Source: Pectobacterium zantedeschiae (GTDB lineage: Bacteria > Pseudomonadota > Gammaproteobacteria > Enterobacterales > Enterobacteriaceae). Taken from it: DNA of 64,000 nt. Below the pieces are notes generated by a model. The model was not told where the DNA came from. It was given only the letters and a program-made list of their open reading frames with translations, and did not search any database. The position numbers and the translations under genes were made by a program. Shown here in pieces: positions 18,137 to 29,371 of this stretch; position 1 is the first letter of the stretch, and each line of letters starts with the position of its first letter. Location: positions 496,001 to 560,000 of the forward strand of contig NZ_NWTM01000002.1 of the NCBI RefSeq assembly GCF_004137795.1. The letters are read 5' to 3'.

Positions 18137-21100
18137 TGGATGATAAAAACGAAAAAAAAGCACAGGATTCGGTGACAGAGGAAAACGTCACGCAGAATAG
18201 CATGCCGACAACGCCAGCGCGGAAAGGGCGCTGGTGGAAAAAGATAGGTATTGGGATCGTCACTTTCTTATTGCTGCTCATTGTTGGCGTGGGTCTGCTG
18301 GTGGGAACCACGCCGGGCCTGCATCTGTTGCTGAATACCGCTGCACGTGTGGTGCCAGGGCTCAACATTGCCAGCGTGAGTGGTGGCTGGCGTGATCTAA
18401 CGCTGAAAAATGTCAGCTACGAAATGCCGGGCGTGACGGTAAAAAGTGATGAATTCCATCTGTCGCTCGCGCTGGGGTGCCTGCGCAAAAGCCAGTTATG
18501 CATCAATGATCTCTCGGCGAATCGCGTTGATGTCGTTGTGGATACCAAAGCCTTGCCAGCGGCGGCTGAGCCACCAGCGCCCTCAGAGCCTGTCACGGAA
18601 ATCTCAGCACCTTTCCCGATTTCTCTGCGTCAGTTGGTGCTCAACAGCGTTCAGGTTACCGTTGATGACACGGCGATTTCTCTGGGCGAATTCCGTACGG
18701 GAATGCAGTGGGAAGGACGTGCGCTGACGCTATTGCCGACCAAAATTAGCGCGCTGCTGGTAGCTTTGCCGAAAACGCCTGTCGACGTACTGGAAGACGG
18801 CAAAGTGACGGCGGCTGAAATGGCATCCGTCATCAAAGAAACGGCGGCGAATGTACGCGAGGCGGCCGAGCAAGGCTCTTCGCAAACGCTTCAAATCGAT
18901 AAAGTGCTAGAGGCAAATAATACGGTCGCAGCAGCCACGACGACGGCTCCGATACCGACAGCATCGACGCCAAAAGCGGATAGCGCATCTGACAAGCCAG
19001 CAGAGCCTGAACAGCCTCTGGGTGAACGCCTGAGCGAATTGTTTTCCAAACCGCTGTTGCCAGATTTACCGCAGTTCACGCTGCCGCTGGATCTGAACAT
19101 CGTGGAGATTCATGGTGAACAGCTGCGGCTAACAGGCGATCAAGATATTTTGATTAATAACCTGTTCGTGCAGGCGTCGACTCAACAGCAGCATTTGCGT
19201 CTGGACAAGCTGATCGTGCAATCGCCGCAGGGCGGATTGAATGTGCGCGGTGAGGCGATGCTCAGTGATAACTGGCCGGTTTCACTGACGGCGAACGGTG
19301 TGTTGAACGTCGATCCCCTCAAGGGTGAAAAGCTGAAACTATCGGTCGACGGCGGCCTGCGCGAACAGCTGAATGTGGCGCTGAATCTCTCGGGGCCGCA
19401 GCGTGCGCAGTTGGATCTGCAAACCAAACTGGCGGAAGTTGGGCTACCGCTGGCATTGACGCTGCAAACCGAACGTGTGCGTTGGCCGCTGACGGGGGCA
19501 ACACAGTATCAGGCCAGCAACGTCAGGCTGCGTTTTAATGGCAAAGTGACCGACTACGCACTGTCGCTGCGCGGCGATCTCAGCGGCATGGACATTCCTC
19601 CCGCGACGCTGCTGCTGGATGGTAAAGGTAATGATCAGCAGTTTACGCTGGGCCGCCTGCGGCTGGCTGCGTTGCAGGGCAACGCCGATCTGAGTGCGCT
19701 TATCGACTGGAGTAAAGCAATAAGCTGGCGCAGTGAGCTACTGCTGAACGGGATTAACACCGCGAAACAGTGGCCCGAATGGCCCGCTAAAATCGACGGA
19801 AAAATTACGACACGCGGTAGCGTCTATGGCGGTAGCTGGCAATTGCAGGTGCCTGAACTGCGTCTGGACGGTAACGTGAAAGCGAACAAGCTCACGGCCA
19901 GAGGTGAACTACGCGGTAACGCGGCGGGTCAATGGATAATACCAGGGCTGAATGTGGCGTTAGGTCGTAACCAGCTGAATGTTAAAGGCGATCTGAGCGA
20001 CAAGTGGCAGTTGGATGCGGACATCAATGCGCCGTCGTTGGATGGCATGTTGCCCGGTCTGGCGGGGCGTGCCATCGGCACACTCAAGCTACGTGGCAAT
20101 CTGCGTGAACCGCAGATGTTGGCGGATATCACGGCTTCCGGGTTGCGCTGGCAGGCTATCACGATTAGCCGGGTGAGGGTGGAAGGCGATGTACGCTCTG
20201 AGCAGCAGATTCAGGGCAAACTCGCGGTGCGTCTTGAAGAACTGAAGCAAGACGGCCTGAATATTAGGCTGTTAACGCTGGATGCCAGCGGCAATGAGAA
20301 ACAGCACCAGCTCCGGCTGAACATGCAGGGTGAGCCGGTAGCAGGGCAATTAGCGCTTTCTGGTAGCTTCGATCGTCAGGAGCAGCGCTGGCGCGGCACG
20401 CTGAATAATACCCGCTTCGATACCCCAGTAGGGGAATGGCGTCTGACGCAGGATATGGCGTTGGATTACCAGAATACGCAACAGAAGATCACGATTGGAA
20501 CGCATTGCTGGCGTAACCCGAACGCAGAACTTTGTGTACCAAAAGCGATTGAAGCGGGGCCGAGCGGACAGGCCAGTATTCGACTGAACCGCTTCGATCT
20601 TGCCATGTTGAAACCGTTCCTGACGGAAGATACCGTGCTGGCCGGGACGTTCACGGGCGGCGCCGATATCAGTTGGCAGGCGGGACAAGGCTTACCGCAG
20701 GCGAAAGTATCGCTGGTGGGCAACGGCATAAGCGTTCGCCAACAGATGCAGGGCAATACGCTACCGATTGATTTCGACACCTTTACGCTGAATGCCGGGC
20801 TCGATCGCGGGCGGGCGCAGCTCGGCTGGCTGATGGCGATTCGGGAAAACGGGCGCTTCAGCGGTGATATTCAGGTGACCGATCCACAAGGTCGGCGCAA
20901 TCTTGGTGGCAGCGTCACGATCAACAATATTTCGCTTGCGTTGCTCAACCCTGCGTTGAGTAAAGGAGAAAAAGCCGCAGGGATACTGAATGCGAACCTG
21001 CGTCTGGCGGGAGATATCGCCCGCCCTCAGCTATTCGGTCAAATGGTGCTGGAACGGTTGGATATTGATGGCAACTGGATGCCGATTGACCTGACCAACG

Positions 21101-22170
21101 GGCGACTGGCGGTGAATTTCAGCGGGATGTCCTCAACGCTGCAAGGTTTCCTGAAAACGGACAATGGACAGCTGAACCTCGGTGGGAACGCTGACTGGTC
21201 GCGGCCTGATGCCTGGCGTGCGCGAATTGCCGCGAAAGGTCAGAAGCTGCGGGTGACGATTCCACCGATGGCTCGATTGGATGTTTCACCGGATATTGTT
21301 TTCGAAGCCACGCCGCAACTGTTCGCGTTAAACGGCTCGGTCAGTATTCCGTGGGCGCGAATTGTCGTCAAAGACATGCCGGAAAGCGCGGTGGCGGTGT
21401 CGTCGGATGAAGTGATGCTCGATGCCCAGCGTCAGCCGCTGAAGAAAGCCAGCGCTGCAATTCCGATTAACAGCAATCTCACGATCCGCGTTGGTAATGA
21501 TGTTCGGCTGGATGCGTTCGGGTTGGCTGCTCGTCTACAGGGCGATCTGAAAATGGTTCAGGACGAGCGTGGGCTGGGGCTAAACGGTCAGATCGATATT
21601 CCGTCCGGCCGCTTTAAAGCCTATGGGCAGGATCTGATCGTTCGTAAGGGACTGATTTTGTTCTCTGGTCCACCCGATCAGCCAATCCTGAATATCGAAG
21701 CCGTTCGTAACCCAGACAACACCGCTGATGATGTCACTGCTGGGGTGCGCGTCACCGGCATGGCTGCCACGCCGAAACTGGAAGTCTTCTCCGATCCGAC
21801 GATGTCGCAACAAGAAGCGCTCTCTTACCTGTTGCGCGGGCAGGGTTTGGACAGTGGTGGAGCAGATAGCTCGGCGATGACCTCAATGTTAGTAGGTTTA
21901 GGGGTTGCACAAAGTGGTCAAGTTGTGGGTAAAATCGGCGAGGCCTTTGGCGTAAGTAATTTAGCTCTGGATACACAGGGTGTTGGCGATAATTCTCAGG
22001 TTGTCGTCAGCGGCTACGTCCTTCCGGGTCTGCAAGTGAAATATGGTGTTGGCATATTCGATTCTTTGGCAACGTTAACGCTGCGTTACCGCCTGATGCC
22101 AAAGCTATACTTGGAAGCGGTGTCTGGAATTAGCCAGGCATTAGATGTGCTCTATCAGTTTGAGTTCTAG
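18133..22170 (+). CDS. tamB: Translocation and assembly module inner-membrane protein TamB
   Basis: A 1345-residue AsmA-like protein that spans the periplasm and joins TamA. A short cytoplasmic region with WWKK precedes a membrane anchor (about 38-58). A very long beta-taco region of repeated short strands follows, and the DUF490 domain fills about the last 350 residues, ending [16 protein letters not shown]. It is about 85 residues longer than E. coli TamB (1259). The extra length includes Ala/Pro/Thr-rich linkers near 135-155 and 255-300. The ATG overlaps the tamA stop (ATGA), so translation is coupled. Confidence 0.96.
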   Translation: MMDDKNEKKAQDSVTEENVTQNSMPTTPARKGRWWKKIGIGIVTFLLLLIVGVGLLVGTTPGLHLLLNTAARVVPGLNIASVSGGWRDLTLKNVSYEMPGVTVKSDEFHLSLALGCLRKSQLCINDLSANRVDVVVDTKALPAAAEPPAPSEPVTEISAPFPISLRQLVLNSVQVTVDDTAISLGEFRTGMQWEGRALTLLPTKISALLVALPKTPVDVLEDGKVTAAEMASVIKETAANVREAAEQGSSQTLQIDKVLEANNTVAAATTTAPIPTASTPKADSASDKPAEPEQPLGERLSELFSKPLLPDLPQFTLPLDLNIVEIHGEQLRLTGDQDILINNLFVQASTQQQHLRLDKLIVQSPQGGLNVRGEAMLSDNWPVSLTANGVLNVDPLKGEKLKLSVDGGLREQLNVALNLSGPQRAQLDLQTKLAEVGLPLALTLQTERVRWPLTGATQYQASNVRLRFNGKVTDYALSLRGDLSGMDIPPATLLLDGKGNDQQFTLGRLRLAALQGNADLSALIDWSKAISWRSELLLNGINTAKQWPEWPAKIDGKITTRGSVYGGSWQLQVPELRLDGNVKANKLTARGELRGNAAGQWIIPGLNVALGRNQLNVKGDLSDKWQLDADINAPSLDGMLPGLAGRAIGTLKLRGNLREPQMLADITASGLRWQAITISRVRVEGDVRSEQQIQGKLAVRLEELKQDGLNIRLLTLDASGNEKQHQLRLNMQGEPVAGQLALSGSFDRQEQRWRGTLNNTRFDTPVGEWRLTQDMALDYQNTQQKITIGTHCWRNPNAELCVPKAIEAGPSGQASIRLNRFDLAMLKPFLTEDTVLAGTFTGGADISWQAGQGLPQAKVSLVGNGISVRQQMQGNTLPIDFDTFTLNAGLDRGRAQLGWLMAIRENGRFSGDIQVTDPQGRRNLGGSVTINNISLALLNPALSKGEKAAGILNANLRLAGDIARPQLFGQMVLERLDIDGNWMPIDLTNGRLAVNFSGMSSTLQGFLKTDNGQLNLGGNADWSRPDAWRARIAAKGQKLRVTIPPMARLDVSPDIVFEATPQLFALNGSVSIPWARIVVKDMPESAVAVSSDEVMLDAQRQPLKKASAAIPINSNLTIRVGNDVRLDAFGLAARLQGDLKMVQDERGLGLNGQIDIPSGRFKAYGQDLIVRKGLILFSGPPDQPILNIEAVRNPDNTADDVTAGVRVTGMAATPKLEVFSDPTMSQQEALSYLLRGQGLDSGGADSSAMTSMLVGLGVAQSGQVVGKIGEAFGVSNLALDTQGVGDNSQVVVSGYVLPGLQVKYGVGIFDSLATLTLRYRLMPKLYLEAVSGISQALDVLYQFEF

Positions 22171-22172
22171 CG

Positions 22173-22523
22173 ATGCGAATTATTGTTTACGGCAGTTTAC
22201 GACGCAAACAGGGAAATAGTCATTGGATGACAAATGCGCAATGGTTAGGGGATTGTCAGCTCGCCGGTTTCGAGCTGTACAATCTCGGCCATTATCCGGC
22301 AGTCGTCCCCGGCGATGGAGAAATCCATTGTGAGGTCTATCGCATTAGTTCGTCGATTCTGACGGAACTGGATGCGTTAAAACGTGACGGTCACGAATAC
22401 CAGCGTGAGCTGATTCCCACTCCTCTGGGCAATGCCTGGATCTATCTGTACAAACACTCTGTTGATGGGCTGATGCGTATCGCCAGCGGCGATTGGCTGA
22501 AGCGCAATGAAGAAGAGGCTTGA
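22173..22523 (+). CDS. ytfP: Gamma-glutamylcyclotransferase-fold protein YtfP
   Basis: A 116-residue protein of the GGCT/AIG2-like family. The family signature VYGSLRRKQGN (about 4-14) forms the ligand loop, and the conserved acid is probably in ELDALKRDG (about 67-75). The reaction has not been shown for E. coli YtfP. The gene starts two bases after the tamB stop, so it is the third member of the tamAB-ytfP operon. Confidence 0.92.
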   Translation: MRIIVYGSLRRKQGNSHWMTNAQWLGDCQLAGFELYNLGHYPAVVPGDGEIHCEVYRISSSILTELDALKRDGHEYQRELIPTPLGNAWIYLYKHSVDGLMRIASGDWLKRNEEEA

Positions 22524-22559
22524 GGTCAAGCCGCCAATCAAGTCATTATCTCCATAAAT

Positions 22560-22590
22560 AAAAACACCGCGTAAAGCGGTGTTTTTGATC
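22560..22590. terminator. Bidirectional terminator between ytfP and ppa
   Basis: AAAAACACCGC (22560-22570) pairs with GCGGTGTTTTT (22576-22586) around GTAAA. The A run and T run make it an intrinsic terminator on both strands for the convergent genes. Confidence 0.9.
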
Positions 22591-22616
22591 GTGCGGAATA
22601 GTTGATCGCGTCGCGC

Positions 22617-23147
22617 TTATTTGTTTTTCGCGCGCTCGAAGGAAGCAACGATTTCAGCTTTTGCCGCTGCCGCGTTATCCCAACCTTCAACTTTCACCCA
22701 CTTGCCTTTTTCCAAATCTTTGTAGTGTTCAAAGAAGTGGCCGATCTGTGCACGCAGCAGTTCAGGCAGGTCGTTAACGTCTTTAATGTGATCGTATTCT
22801 TTGGTTAGCTTGCTGTGCGGAACGGCAACCAGCTTGGCATCTTCGCCTGCTTCGTCGCTCATTTTCAGCACGCCAACAGGACGGCAGCGGATCACTGAGC
22901 CTGGCTGCAACGGATACGGGGTCGGTACCAGGACGTCAACCGGGTCGCCATCCAGAGACAGCGTGTGGTTGATGTAGCCGTAGTTGCATGGGTAGAACAT
23001 GGCCGTAGACATGAAACGGTCTACAAACAGTGCACCAGTATCTTTATCAATTTCATATTTGATTGGATCGGCATTCGCGGGAATTTCAATCACTACATAG
23101 ATATCTTCTGGCAGATCTTTACCTGCCGGAACATCGTTCAGACTCAT
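22617..23147 (-). CDS. ppa: Inorganic pyrophosphatase
   Basis: A 176-residue family I soluble pyrophosphatase that splits PPi from biosynthesis. The signature [12 protein letters not shown] carries the Asp metal ligands, and the segments [12 protein letters not shown] and [10 protein letters not shown] match E. coli Ppa (176 residues). The start is [10 protein letters not shown], as in E. coli, after GAAGGAAA. Confidence 0.98.
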   Translation of the reverse strand: MSLNDVPAGKDLPEDIYVVIEIPANADPIKYEIDKDTGALFVDRFMSTAMFYPCNYGYINHTLSLDGDPVDVLVPTPYPLQPGSVIRCRPVGVLKMSDEAGEDAKLVAVPHSKLTKEYDHIKDVNDLPELLRAQIGHFFEHYKDLEKGKWVKVEGWDNAAAAKAEIVASFERAKNK

Positions 23148-23293
23148 GTCAGTTTCCTTCTCTTAAAACCTGAAATAGCGTGGCCGTCATTATAGCCAAA
23201 AAGCGTTTAATGTCCCTGACTTTTAGCGTACTGAGGCGCCACAGGTTAGCGTGGGTCGTTTAAGTAAAAATACTTTCGTTACTAAAGTTTCTT

Positions 23294-23320
23294 TAAAGAA
23301 AGCAGGCTTGCTACCGATAG
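23294..23320 (+). promoter_or_regulatory. Sigma-28 (FliA) promoter of the MCP gene
   Basis: TAAAGAAA, 11 bases, ACCGATAG, against the FliA consensus TAAAGTTT-N11-GCCGATAA: exact spacing, and the CGATA core of the -10 kept. It lies about 75 bases before the start codon. Confidence 0.7.
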
Positions 23321-23395
23321 AAGCATGATCGAGATCACGTTATGTGGAGCATTTCTCCGCATTTACTTATTAGTTGTAATTTCAGGGAAACAAAA

Positions 23396-24982
23396 ATGTT
23401 AAGAAACATCACAATCAAGACGAGCTTGATTGCTTTGTTAGGAACGATGGTACTGCTCTTGTTGCTGGTTTGCGGAATTGGCATCACTTCAATCAATCAG
23501 GGAATTACTTCGCTTACGACAATCGACAAGATTCAAGGCAAAGAAGTCACCGCGCTGGCTGGGAGCTATACCGCCTCGCTGCGTGCAAGAACAGGGGCTG
23601 CCTTGGCGGCTCGTCAGATGGAAAATGGCCTCACCGATCTTGCAAATGCGTCGGTAGCACGAGCGGAAGCCTATACGGCGCTTTCCCACAAAGAAATGAC
23701 GCGTTTTCTTTCCTATGGCACCGTAACGGAACGCGGCGCCAAAATGGCGGCAGAGGTTAAAAGCAATTACGAGCAGTATATGAGCCTTGGCGTTCAGCCC
23801 ATGGTCGATGCGCTGAAACGTGGTGATGTGGCTGCTTATTACGTGTTATTGCAGGACGTGCTACCACCGCTTAGCGTTAAGATGGATAAGGTAGCGAATG
23901 AGTTCCGCGACTTTGGGCTGGAAGTTGGGGAAAACATGCTCACAGACGCAGAAAGTTTTGCGTTTGATCGTCTGGTGATCATCGGTATTGCCTGTGTATT
24001 CGTTCTGCTGCTGGTATTGGCTGCCTGGATTGCACTGAAGCGTTCCATTTTGTCTCCGCTTGAAGAAACCGTCGTCCAGTTGGAGTTTATTGCCCGTGGC
24101 GATCTAACCCAGCGTATTGCCGATGGTGGCGATAATGAAATTGGCCGCCTGATTCAGGCGATGAAGGCAATGCAGCATTCGTTGGCAACCGCCGTTGGCC
24201 GCGTCCGCGATGCGGGTATGCAGATTGATGTTGGTACGCGCGAGCTTTCTTCCGGTAATACCCATCTGGCTGCTCGTACGGAAGAGTCGGCATCATCGCT
24301 GGAAGAAACCGCAGCCAGTATGGAACAGTTGACCGCCACGGTAACGCTAAATGCTGAGAGTGCGGAGCAAGCTCATACGCTGGCGCAAAATGTGTCTGAT
24401 ATTGCCACTAAAGGCAGCGAAACTGTGGGGAACATGATCGAGAAGATGCAAATGATCTCCAGTAGCTCCGCACGTATTGGCGATATTCTGGCAGTGATTG
24501 ACGGCATCGCGTTCCAGACCAATATCCTGGCGCTGAATGCGGCGGTTGAAGCTGCGCGGGCAGGTGAGCAGGGGCGTGGCTTTGCTGTCGTGGCGGGTGA
24601 AGTCCGTAACCTGGCGCAGCGCAGCGCGCAATCGGCGAAAGAGATAAAAACGCTGATGGAAGAATCCCAGAGCCGCGTCAGTGAGGGCACCGTTATGGCA
24701 AAAATGGCGGGCGAAACGATGAATGACGTTTCTGACGCGGTGGCACGTGTGACATCGCTAATGCGTGAGATTTCAACGGCAACGCGTGAGCAGAGTAATG
24801 GCATTGGGCAGGTGAATCTGGCGGTATCGCAGATGGATGAGGTTGCACAGCAAAATGCATCTTTGGTCGAAGAATCCGCAGCGGCTACGCGCTCATTAGA
24901 GGATCAGGCGCGTCTGTTAGCAGAAAGCATGGCACAGTTTAAAGTGCAGTCGCAGGAGTTTGCCGCCATCGGCCGATTCTAA
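23396..24982 (+). CDS. Methyl-accepting chemotaxis protein
   Basis: A 528-residue class I chemoreceptor. It has a first membrane helix (about 11-33), a periplasmic four-helix-bundle ligand domain (about 34-190), a second helix (about 191-213), HAMP (about 214-268) and a cytoplasmic signalling domain. The CheA/CheW-binding tip reads GEQGRGFAVVAGEVRNLAQR. The C-terminus ends AAIGRF and lacks the NWETF-type pentapeptide that tethers CheR, so it probably depends on other receptors for adaptation. The ATG at 23396 follows AGGGAAAC; an in-frame ATG 18 codons upstream lies after the promoter but has no ribosome-binding site. The ligand is unknown. Confidence 0.95.
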   Translation: MLRNITIKTSLIALLGTMVLLLLLVCGIGITSINQGITSLTTIDKIQGKEVTALAGSYTASLRARTGAALAARQMENGLTDLANASVARAEAYTALSHKEMTRFLSYGTVTERGAKMAAEVKSNYEQYMSLGVQPMVDALKRGDVAAYYVLLQDVLPPLSVKMDKVANEFRDFGLEVGENMLTDAESFAFDRLVIIGIACVFVLLLVLAAWIALKRSILSPLEETVVQLEFIARGDLTQRIADGGDNEIGRLIQAMKAMQHSLATAVGRVRDAGMQIDVGTRELSSGNTHLAARTEESASSLEETAASMEQLTATVTLNAESAEQAHTLAQNVSDIATKGSETVGNMIEKMQMISSSSARIGDILAVIDGIAFQTNILALNAAVEAARAGEQGRGFAVVAGEVRNLAQRSAQSAKEIKTLMEESQSRVSEGTVMAKMAGETMNDVSDAVARVTSLMREISTATREQSNGIGQVNLAVSQMDEVAQQNASLVEESAAATRSLEDQARLLAESMAQFKVQSQEFAAIGRF

Positions 24983-25255
24983 TATCCCCGTCATACTTCA
25001 AGCTGCATGTGCGTTGGCAATACTCGGCTCATCTCTGAGCCTCGCCCTGAAGGGCCGCCGTAAACGGCGTTCAAATTGGTTAAACCAATTTGTCCTCGCT
25101 CACCCCAGTCACTTACTGATGTAAGCTCCTGGGGATTAATGGACCTCATAAATGGGGTCCACCCTTCGGGCCAGCGCTAGCGCTGTTCAAATCGGTCAAG
25201 AACCGATTTGTCACTGCGTCGCCGCCTGCCTGCAACTCGAATTATATAGGGGATA
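24983..25255 (+). repeat. Palindrome-ended multi-hairpin repeat with two H1-H4 cassettes
   Basis: The ends TATCCCC and GGGGATA are inverted, followed by arms CATACTTCAAGCTGCA and TGCAACTCGAATTAT. Inside are two cassettes with the same hairpin order. First (25026-25091): GGCTCA/TGAGCC, GCCCT/AGGGC, CGCCGT/ACGGCG, AAATTGGT/ACCAATTT. Second (25141-25209): GGACCTCAT/ATGGGGTCC, CCC/GGG, CAGCGC/GCGCTG, AAATCGGT/ACCGATTT. Between them is a hairpin with CCCCAG/CTGGGG and CTTAC/GTAAG stems. The element fills the gap between the MCP gene and plsY. Confidence 0.88.
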
Positions 25256-25273
25256 TATTTTTTGCCTTACTTT

Positions 25274-25909
25274 TCACTCTTCGGAGGACGTATTCTCGTC
25301 TTCCGGTTTTTTCTTCTTGCGCAGCTTATCCCAGATTTTACTTTCCTGCCCTCGCCATAGGCGTTGGATATTGTCGTGGTGACGCATCAGGATCAGGCAA
25401 GAGAGCATGGCGACGGGGAAGGTAAATTGTGGCTTGAACCACCAGACATAAAACGGTGCGATGAGCGCACTAACAATGGCACCGAGCGAGGAATAGCCGC
25501 TCAACAATACGGTCAGTAGCCAGGTACCGGTCATCAGACCCGTCAGATCCCAACCGATTGGAGCGATAGCGCCAAGAGCAGTTGCCACGCCTTTACCCCC
25601 GCGAAAGTGGAAAAAGACTGGATAGATATGGCCGAGGCAGGCGGCGATGGCAGTTAACCCGAGGTACAGCGGAGCAACGCCCAGCGCGTAAGCAGCCCAA
25701 ACTGGCAACATGCCTTTCAGAATGTCAAAAACCAACACGGTTGCTGCGGCAGCTTTGCCGCCAATACGCAATACGTTAGTGGCTCCGGGATTGCCAGAGC
25801 CATGCTGACGCGGATCGGGCAGCCCAGCAATTCTGCAAAACAAAATCGCACTGGAAACAGAGCCACACAGATACGCGATTAACATCATACCAAGCGCGGT
25901 AACACTCAT
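25274..25909 (-). CDS. plsY: Glycerol-3-phosphate acyltransferase PlsY
   Basis: A 211-residue inner-membrane enzyme that transfers acyl groups from acyl-phosphate to glycerol 3-phosphate, the first step of phospholipid synthesis. Family motifs are intact: [12 protein letters not shown] (about 37-48), [18 protein letters not shown] (about 93-110) and the C-terminal RHHDNIQRL. About five membrane helices are expected. The tail is very charged ([14 protein letters not shown]). The start MSVTALG is chosen by homology; the frame remains open 30 codons upstream. It is divergent from folB, as in E. coli. Confidence 0.95.
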   Translation of the reverse strand: MSVTALGMMLIAYLCGSVSSAILFCRIAGLPDPRQHGSGNPGATNVLRIGGKAAAATVLVFDILKGMLPVWAAYALGVAPLYLGLTAIAACLGHIYPVFFHFRGGKGVATALGAIAPIGWDLTGLMTGTWLLTVLLSGYSSLGAIVSALIAPFYVWWFKPQFTFPVAMLSCLILMRHHDNIQRLWRGQESKIWDKLRKKKKPEDENTSSEE

Positions 25910-26013
25910 AACGCGATTCCGTTTAATAAGGGTCGTTTTACTCTTCTCATCTGTGGATAATACGCACATTCCGTCGGAAGTGGTATCCGACAGCGACAAA
26001 AACAGAGAACGGC

Positions 26014-26370
26014 GTGATGGATATCGTATTTATTGAAGAACTTACTGTAGTCACTACCATTGGTGTTTACGATTGGGAACAGACTATCCAGCAGAAACTG
26101 GTGTTCGATATCGAAATGGGCTGGGATAACCGCCAGGCAGCAGCCAGTGACGATGTTAAGGACTGCCTGAGCTATGCTGATGTCAGCGATGCGGTGATTG
26201 CCTATGTGGCAAACCAGCGTTTTGCTCTGGTGGAGCGTGTTGCTGAGGAAGTCGCACACATGTTGATGCTGCGCTTCTCCATTCCCTGGCTGCGCATCAA
26301 GCTTAGCAAGCCGGGCGCAGTCGCGCAGGCGCGTCAGGTTGGGGTCATTATTGAGCGTGGCGCACGATAA
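26014..26370 (+). CDS. folB: Dihydroneopterin aldolase
   Basis: A 118-residue folate-pathway enzyme that cleaves 7,8-dihydroneopterin to 6-hydroxymethyl-7,8-dihydropterin and glycolaldehyde. It has the signature IGVYDWEQ (catalytic-site Glu about residue 22) and the C-terminal KLSKPGAV with the conserved Lys. Length and order beside plsY and uppP match E. coli. Confidence 0.96.
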   Translation: MMDIVFIEELTVVTTIGVYDWEQTIQQKLVFDIEMGWDNRQAAASDDVKDCLSYADVSDAVIAYVANQRFALVERVAEEVAHMLMLRFSIPWLRIKLSKPGAVAQARQVGVIIERGAR

Positions 26371-26517
26371 ATCTGATTTAACAGAATAAATACGGGTTTA
26401 CGTGCAACTAAATCGTAACCTGAATAGTCTATAAGCCACTTGTAGCGGCTCGCGAAAGTACGTGGCCGCTTTTTTATGGGCTGCATTTTCGTTTTTATTA
26501 GAGGCAAGGATTTTTAG

Positions 26518-27336
26518 ATGACTGACCTGCATTCGTTAATAATCGCATTTATTCTTGGCGTGGTCGAAGGACTGACCGAGTTTTTGCCCGTATCGTCTAC
26601 GGGGCACATGATTATTGTTGGTCATTGGTTAGGGTTTGTTGATGAGAAAGCCAAGACGTTTGAAGTCATTATCCAGCTTGGTTCAATTCTTGCAGTTGTC
26701 GTCATGTTTTGGCGTCGTCTCTTTGGCCTGATTGGTATTCATTTCGGTGAGGTTCCGCATGAGGGAAAAACCGCTGGGCGTCTTAAACTGACGCATATCC
26801 TGTTGGCGATGATCCCTGCGGTGGTACTTGGTCTGGTTTTCCATGACGTGATCAAATCATTGTTTTATCCACAGAACGTGATGTATGCGCTGGTTATCGG
26901 GGGCTTCCTGCTGCTAGCCGCAGAATGGTTCAAGCCAAAAGAGCCGCGTGCCGTGGGGCTGGATGATATTACTCATCGGCAGGCATTTATGATTGGCTGT
27001 TTTCAATGTCTGGCGCTGTGGCCCGGTTTTTCACGTTCGGGGGCAACCATTTCCGGCGGGATGCTGATGGGCGTAAGCCGTTATGCGGCTTCTGAGTTCT
27101 CTTTTATCCTGGCGGTTCCCATGATGATGGGTGCGACCGTTCTGGATCTGTATAAAAGCTGGCACTTCCTGTCGCTGGCTGATGTGCCGATGTTTGCCGT
27201 TGGCTTCGTGACGGCGTTTGTCGTGGCGCTGATCGCGATTAAAACCTTCCTGACAATCATCAAACGCATCTCGTTTATCCCCTTCGCGATTTACCGTTTC
27301 ATCGTCGCGGGCGTGGTTTACATGGTGTTTATGTAA
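26518..27336 (+). CDS. uppP: Undecaprenyl-diphosphatase (BacA)
   Basis: A 272-residue polytopic membrane phosphatase that recycles undecaprenyl pyrophosphate for cell-wall and surface polysaccharide synthesis; overproduction in E. coli gives bacitracin resistance. Both catalytic motifs are seen: [16 protein letters not shown] (about 15-30) and [13 protein letters not shown] (about 168-180). It is followed by a perfect bidirectional terminator shared with cca. Confidence 0.97.
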   Translation: MTDLHSLIIAFILGVVEGLTEFLPVSSTGHMIIVGHWLGFVDEKAKTFEVIIQLGSILAVVVMFWRRLFGLIGIHFGEVPHEGKTAGRLKLTHILLAMIPAVVLGLVFHDVIKSLFYPQNVMYALVIGGFLLLAAEWFKPKEPRAVGLDDITHRQAFMIGCFQCLALWPGFSRSGATISGGMLMGVSRYAASEFSFILAVPMMMGATVLDLYKSWHFLSLADVPMFAVGFVTAFVVALIAIKTFLTIIKRISFIPFAIYRFIVAGVVYMVFM

Positions 27337-27363
27337 GACTGAGAGTTTAGGTTAACGCTATAT

Positions 27364-27399
27364 AAAAAAGAGGCCACGCATTAGCGTGGCCTCTTTTTT
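27364..27399. terminator. Bidirectional terminator between uppP and cca
   Basis: A perfect 16-base-pair stem (27364-27379 with 27384-27399) around ATTA. It starts with six A and ends with six T, so it works on both strands. Confidence 0.95.
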
Positions 27400-28643
27400 C
27401 AGGGCGTGCCGGATATATCCGGCTGTTGTGCTTTCCAGTCTGCCAGTGCATGAATACGGCGGCGTACCAGTTCATTGCGCACGTCAATGCCCTTAAAACC
27501 ATCGGCGACAACGCTTGCACTGCTGACCTGGCTGGCGACGTGGAAGGCTTCACGCAAGTAATCCCCTTGTGGATAAGGATTTTCTTCAAAACCAGCTCGG
27601 CCTCTGGCATCGGCTTCGCTAGTCAGCGCGAGCTGTTCCAGACGCTGCGGCTTGCGCCAGACGTCAATCGCATCAAATAACTTCATCAGGGTTTTAGGTT
27701 GCAGTATCTGCACGGTATGAATCAGGTCATGGTATTCCGCAACCAGCTTTGCCAAATCGCGAATCGGATTAGGTACGCGTAGGCGCTGACAGAGTGCTTC
27801 AACCAGCTTGACGCCCGCAGGACCGTGTCCATGATGCCGTGGCCACAGTTCGGGCGGCGTTAGCCCTTTTCCTACATCGTGACACAGTGTGGCAAAACGT
27901 ACGTCAATCTCAGGGCTGAGGCGTGCGGCCATGGCCACCGTCATCATGGTATGAATACCGGTATCGATTTCCGGGTGCCATTTTGCAGGGGCGGGCACGC
28001 CATAGAGATTATCAATTTCAGGAAACAGCACGGCCAGTGCGCCGCAGTCACGCAGCACCTGAAAATAGACATCTGGCGACGACGTACCGAGCGCCTTTTC
28101 CGTCTCTTTCCAGACGCGTTCTGGCGTTAGGTAAGCCAGCTCGCCTTCATGCGCCATTTTTTGCATTAGCGCCATGGTTTCTTCTGCAATCTGGAAGCCG
28201 AGATGAGCAAAACGCGCGGCAAAACGGGCGACACGCAGAACCCGTAACGGATCTTCGCTAAAGGCTTCGGAGACGTGGCGCAGTAGGCGATTCTCGAGAT
28301 CGCGACGGCCGTGATAAGGATCGACCAGATCGCCCTGCTCGGTACGAGCTATGGCATTGATGGTCAAATCGCGGCGGAGCAAATCCTGCTCTAAAGTGAC
28401 ATCTGGTTCGGCGTGACAGACAAATCCGGTGTAGCCTTTGCCAGACTTACGCTCGGTACGAGCGAGTGCGTATTCATCGCGGCTGACGGGGTGTAAGAAG
28501 ACGGGAAAATCTTTTCCGACCTGCTGGTAGCCCTGCGCAAGCAGGTGCTCTGGCGTAGCGCCGACCACTACCCAATCTTTCTCAGTGACGGGTAAACCCA
28601 GCAGGCTGTCCCGAACAGCGCCGCCGACAAGGTAAATCTTCAA
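27399..28643 (-). CDS. cca: Multifunctional CCA-adding tRNA nucleotidyltransferase
   Basis: A 414-residue class II CCA enzyme that builds and repairs tRNA 3' ends. The nucleotidyltransferase head has [10 protein letters not shown] (about 7-16) and the metal pair in EKDW (Glu21, Asp23); the [10 protein letters not shown] motif follows near residue 110. The C-terminal HD domain (TLCHDVGKG, about residue 255) gives the phosphatase and cyclic phosphodiesterase activities of gammaproteobacterial enzymes. The stop codon region touches the shared terminator. Confidence 0.97.
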   Translation of the reverse strand: MKIYLVGGAVRDSLLGLPVTEKDWVVVGATPEHLLAQGYQQVGKDFPVFLHPVSRDEYALARTERKSGKGYTGFVCHAEPDVTLEQDLLRRDLTINAIARTEQGDLVDPYHGRRDLENRLLRHVSEAFSEDPLRVLRVARFAARFAHLGFQIAEETMALMQKMAHEGELAYLTPERVWKETEKALGTSSPDVYFQVLRDCGALAVLFPEIDNLYGVPAPAKWHPEIDTGIHTMMTVAMAARLSPEIDVRFATLCHDVGKGLTPPELWPRHHGHGPAGVKLVEALCQRLRVPNPIRDLAKLVAEYHDLIHTVQILQPKTLMKLFDAIDVWRKPQRLEQLALTSEADARGRAGFEENPYPQGDYLREAFHVASQVSSASVVADGFKGIDVRNELVRRRIHALADWKAQQPDISGTP

Positions 28644-28715
28644 CGTCGGGCTCCTGAATAAATAACCAATACTTCATAACATACTACCATCTTTGCGCCG
28701 TCACGTTGGTCACAG

Positions 28716-28740
28716 AGAAAAATGCCTGCAAAAGCAGGCA
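28716..28740 (-). terminator. Terminator after ygiM
   Basis: TGCCTGC (28723-28729) pairs with GCAGGCA (28734-28740). On the minus strand it is followed by TTTTTC, so it ends ygiM transcripts before cca. Confidence 0.75.
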
Positions 28741-28750
28741 CGTATTCCGG

Positions 28751-29371
28751 TTAGCTCATCCAGCGGTCATTTTTCTTTTTGCGGGGGATGATATGCGGCA
28801 ACAGCAGACCCAGCAGCAAACCTATGCCAGCAACACCGCCGCCATACATAAACCACTGTAGAATGATGGTGCGCTGCTTATCGTCAAGCTGGACATTCGC
28901 CGCACTGACTTTCTTCTGTGCGACGATAAGCTGTGTTTTCAGATCCTGATTTTCCTGACGTAACCCGTTAATAACACTATCACTTGCAGAGACTTTCTGC
29001 TGCATATCAGCGGTACGCTGATTCCAGGTCTGATCGATATTATTCAGTTTGTCAGTCAGGTCTTTTACCTGTTTTTCCAGCTCTGGTACTCGTGTGCGCA
29101 GGCTTGGCGTATCGCTAAGCTGGTCAAGAGGAATCCAGGTGGTACGGTTTTTATCATCACGAATCTGCGCATAGCCCGCGCTTTCATTAACGCTGAGTAG
29201 CGTGACCTCAGTGCCAGCATTCACCGTGCCGACAATACGGTATTGATTGCCTGGCCCACTGTGGACATAGGTCAATAATTCATCGGAAATGTAGCGTTTT
29301 TCTTCCGCCTGTGCGGTCCAACTCAGCGTGAGTGAAAACAAAGTAAAACAGATTAAGCCTAATTTCTGCAT
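28751..29371 (-). CDS. ygiM: SH3b-domain, membrane-anchored protein YgiM
   Basis: A 206-residue TIGR04211-type protein: signal peptide (about 1-22), bacterial SH3 domain (about 27-90, YVHSGPGNQYRIVG and TWIPLDQL), a coiled coil (about 95-165), one membrane helix (about 172-192) and a basic tail. The periplasmic SH3b domain suggests contact with peptidoglycan or a partner protein. The role is not known. It lies between cca and ygiF as in E. coli. Confidence 0.9.
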   Translation of the reverse strand: MQKLGLICFTLFSLTLSWTAQAEEKRYISDELLTYVHSGPGNQYRIVGTVNAGTEVTLLSVNESAGYAQIRDDKNRTTWIPLDQLSDTPSLRTRVPELEKQVKDLTDKLNNIDQTWNQRTADMQQKVSASDSVINGLRQENQDLKTQLIVAQKKVSAANVQLDDKQRTIILQWFMYGGGVAGIGLLLGLLLPHIIPRKKKNDRWMS

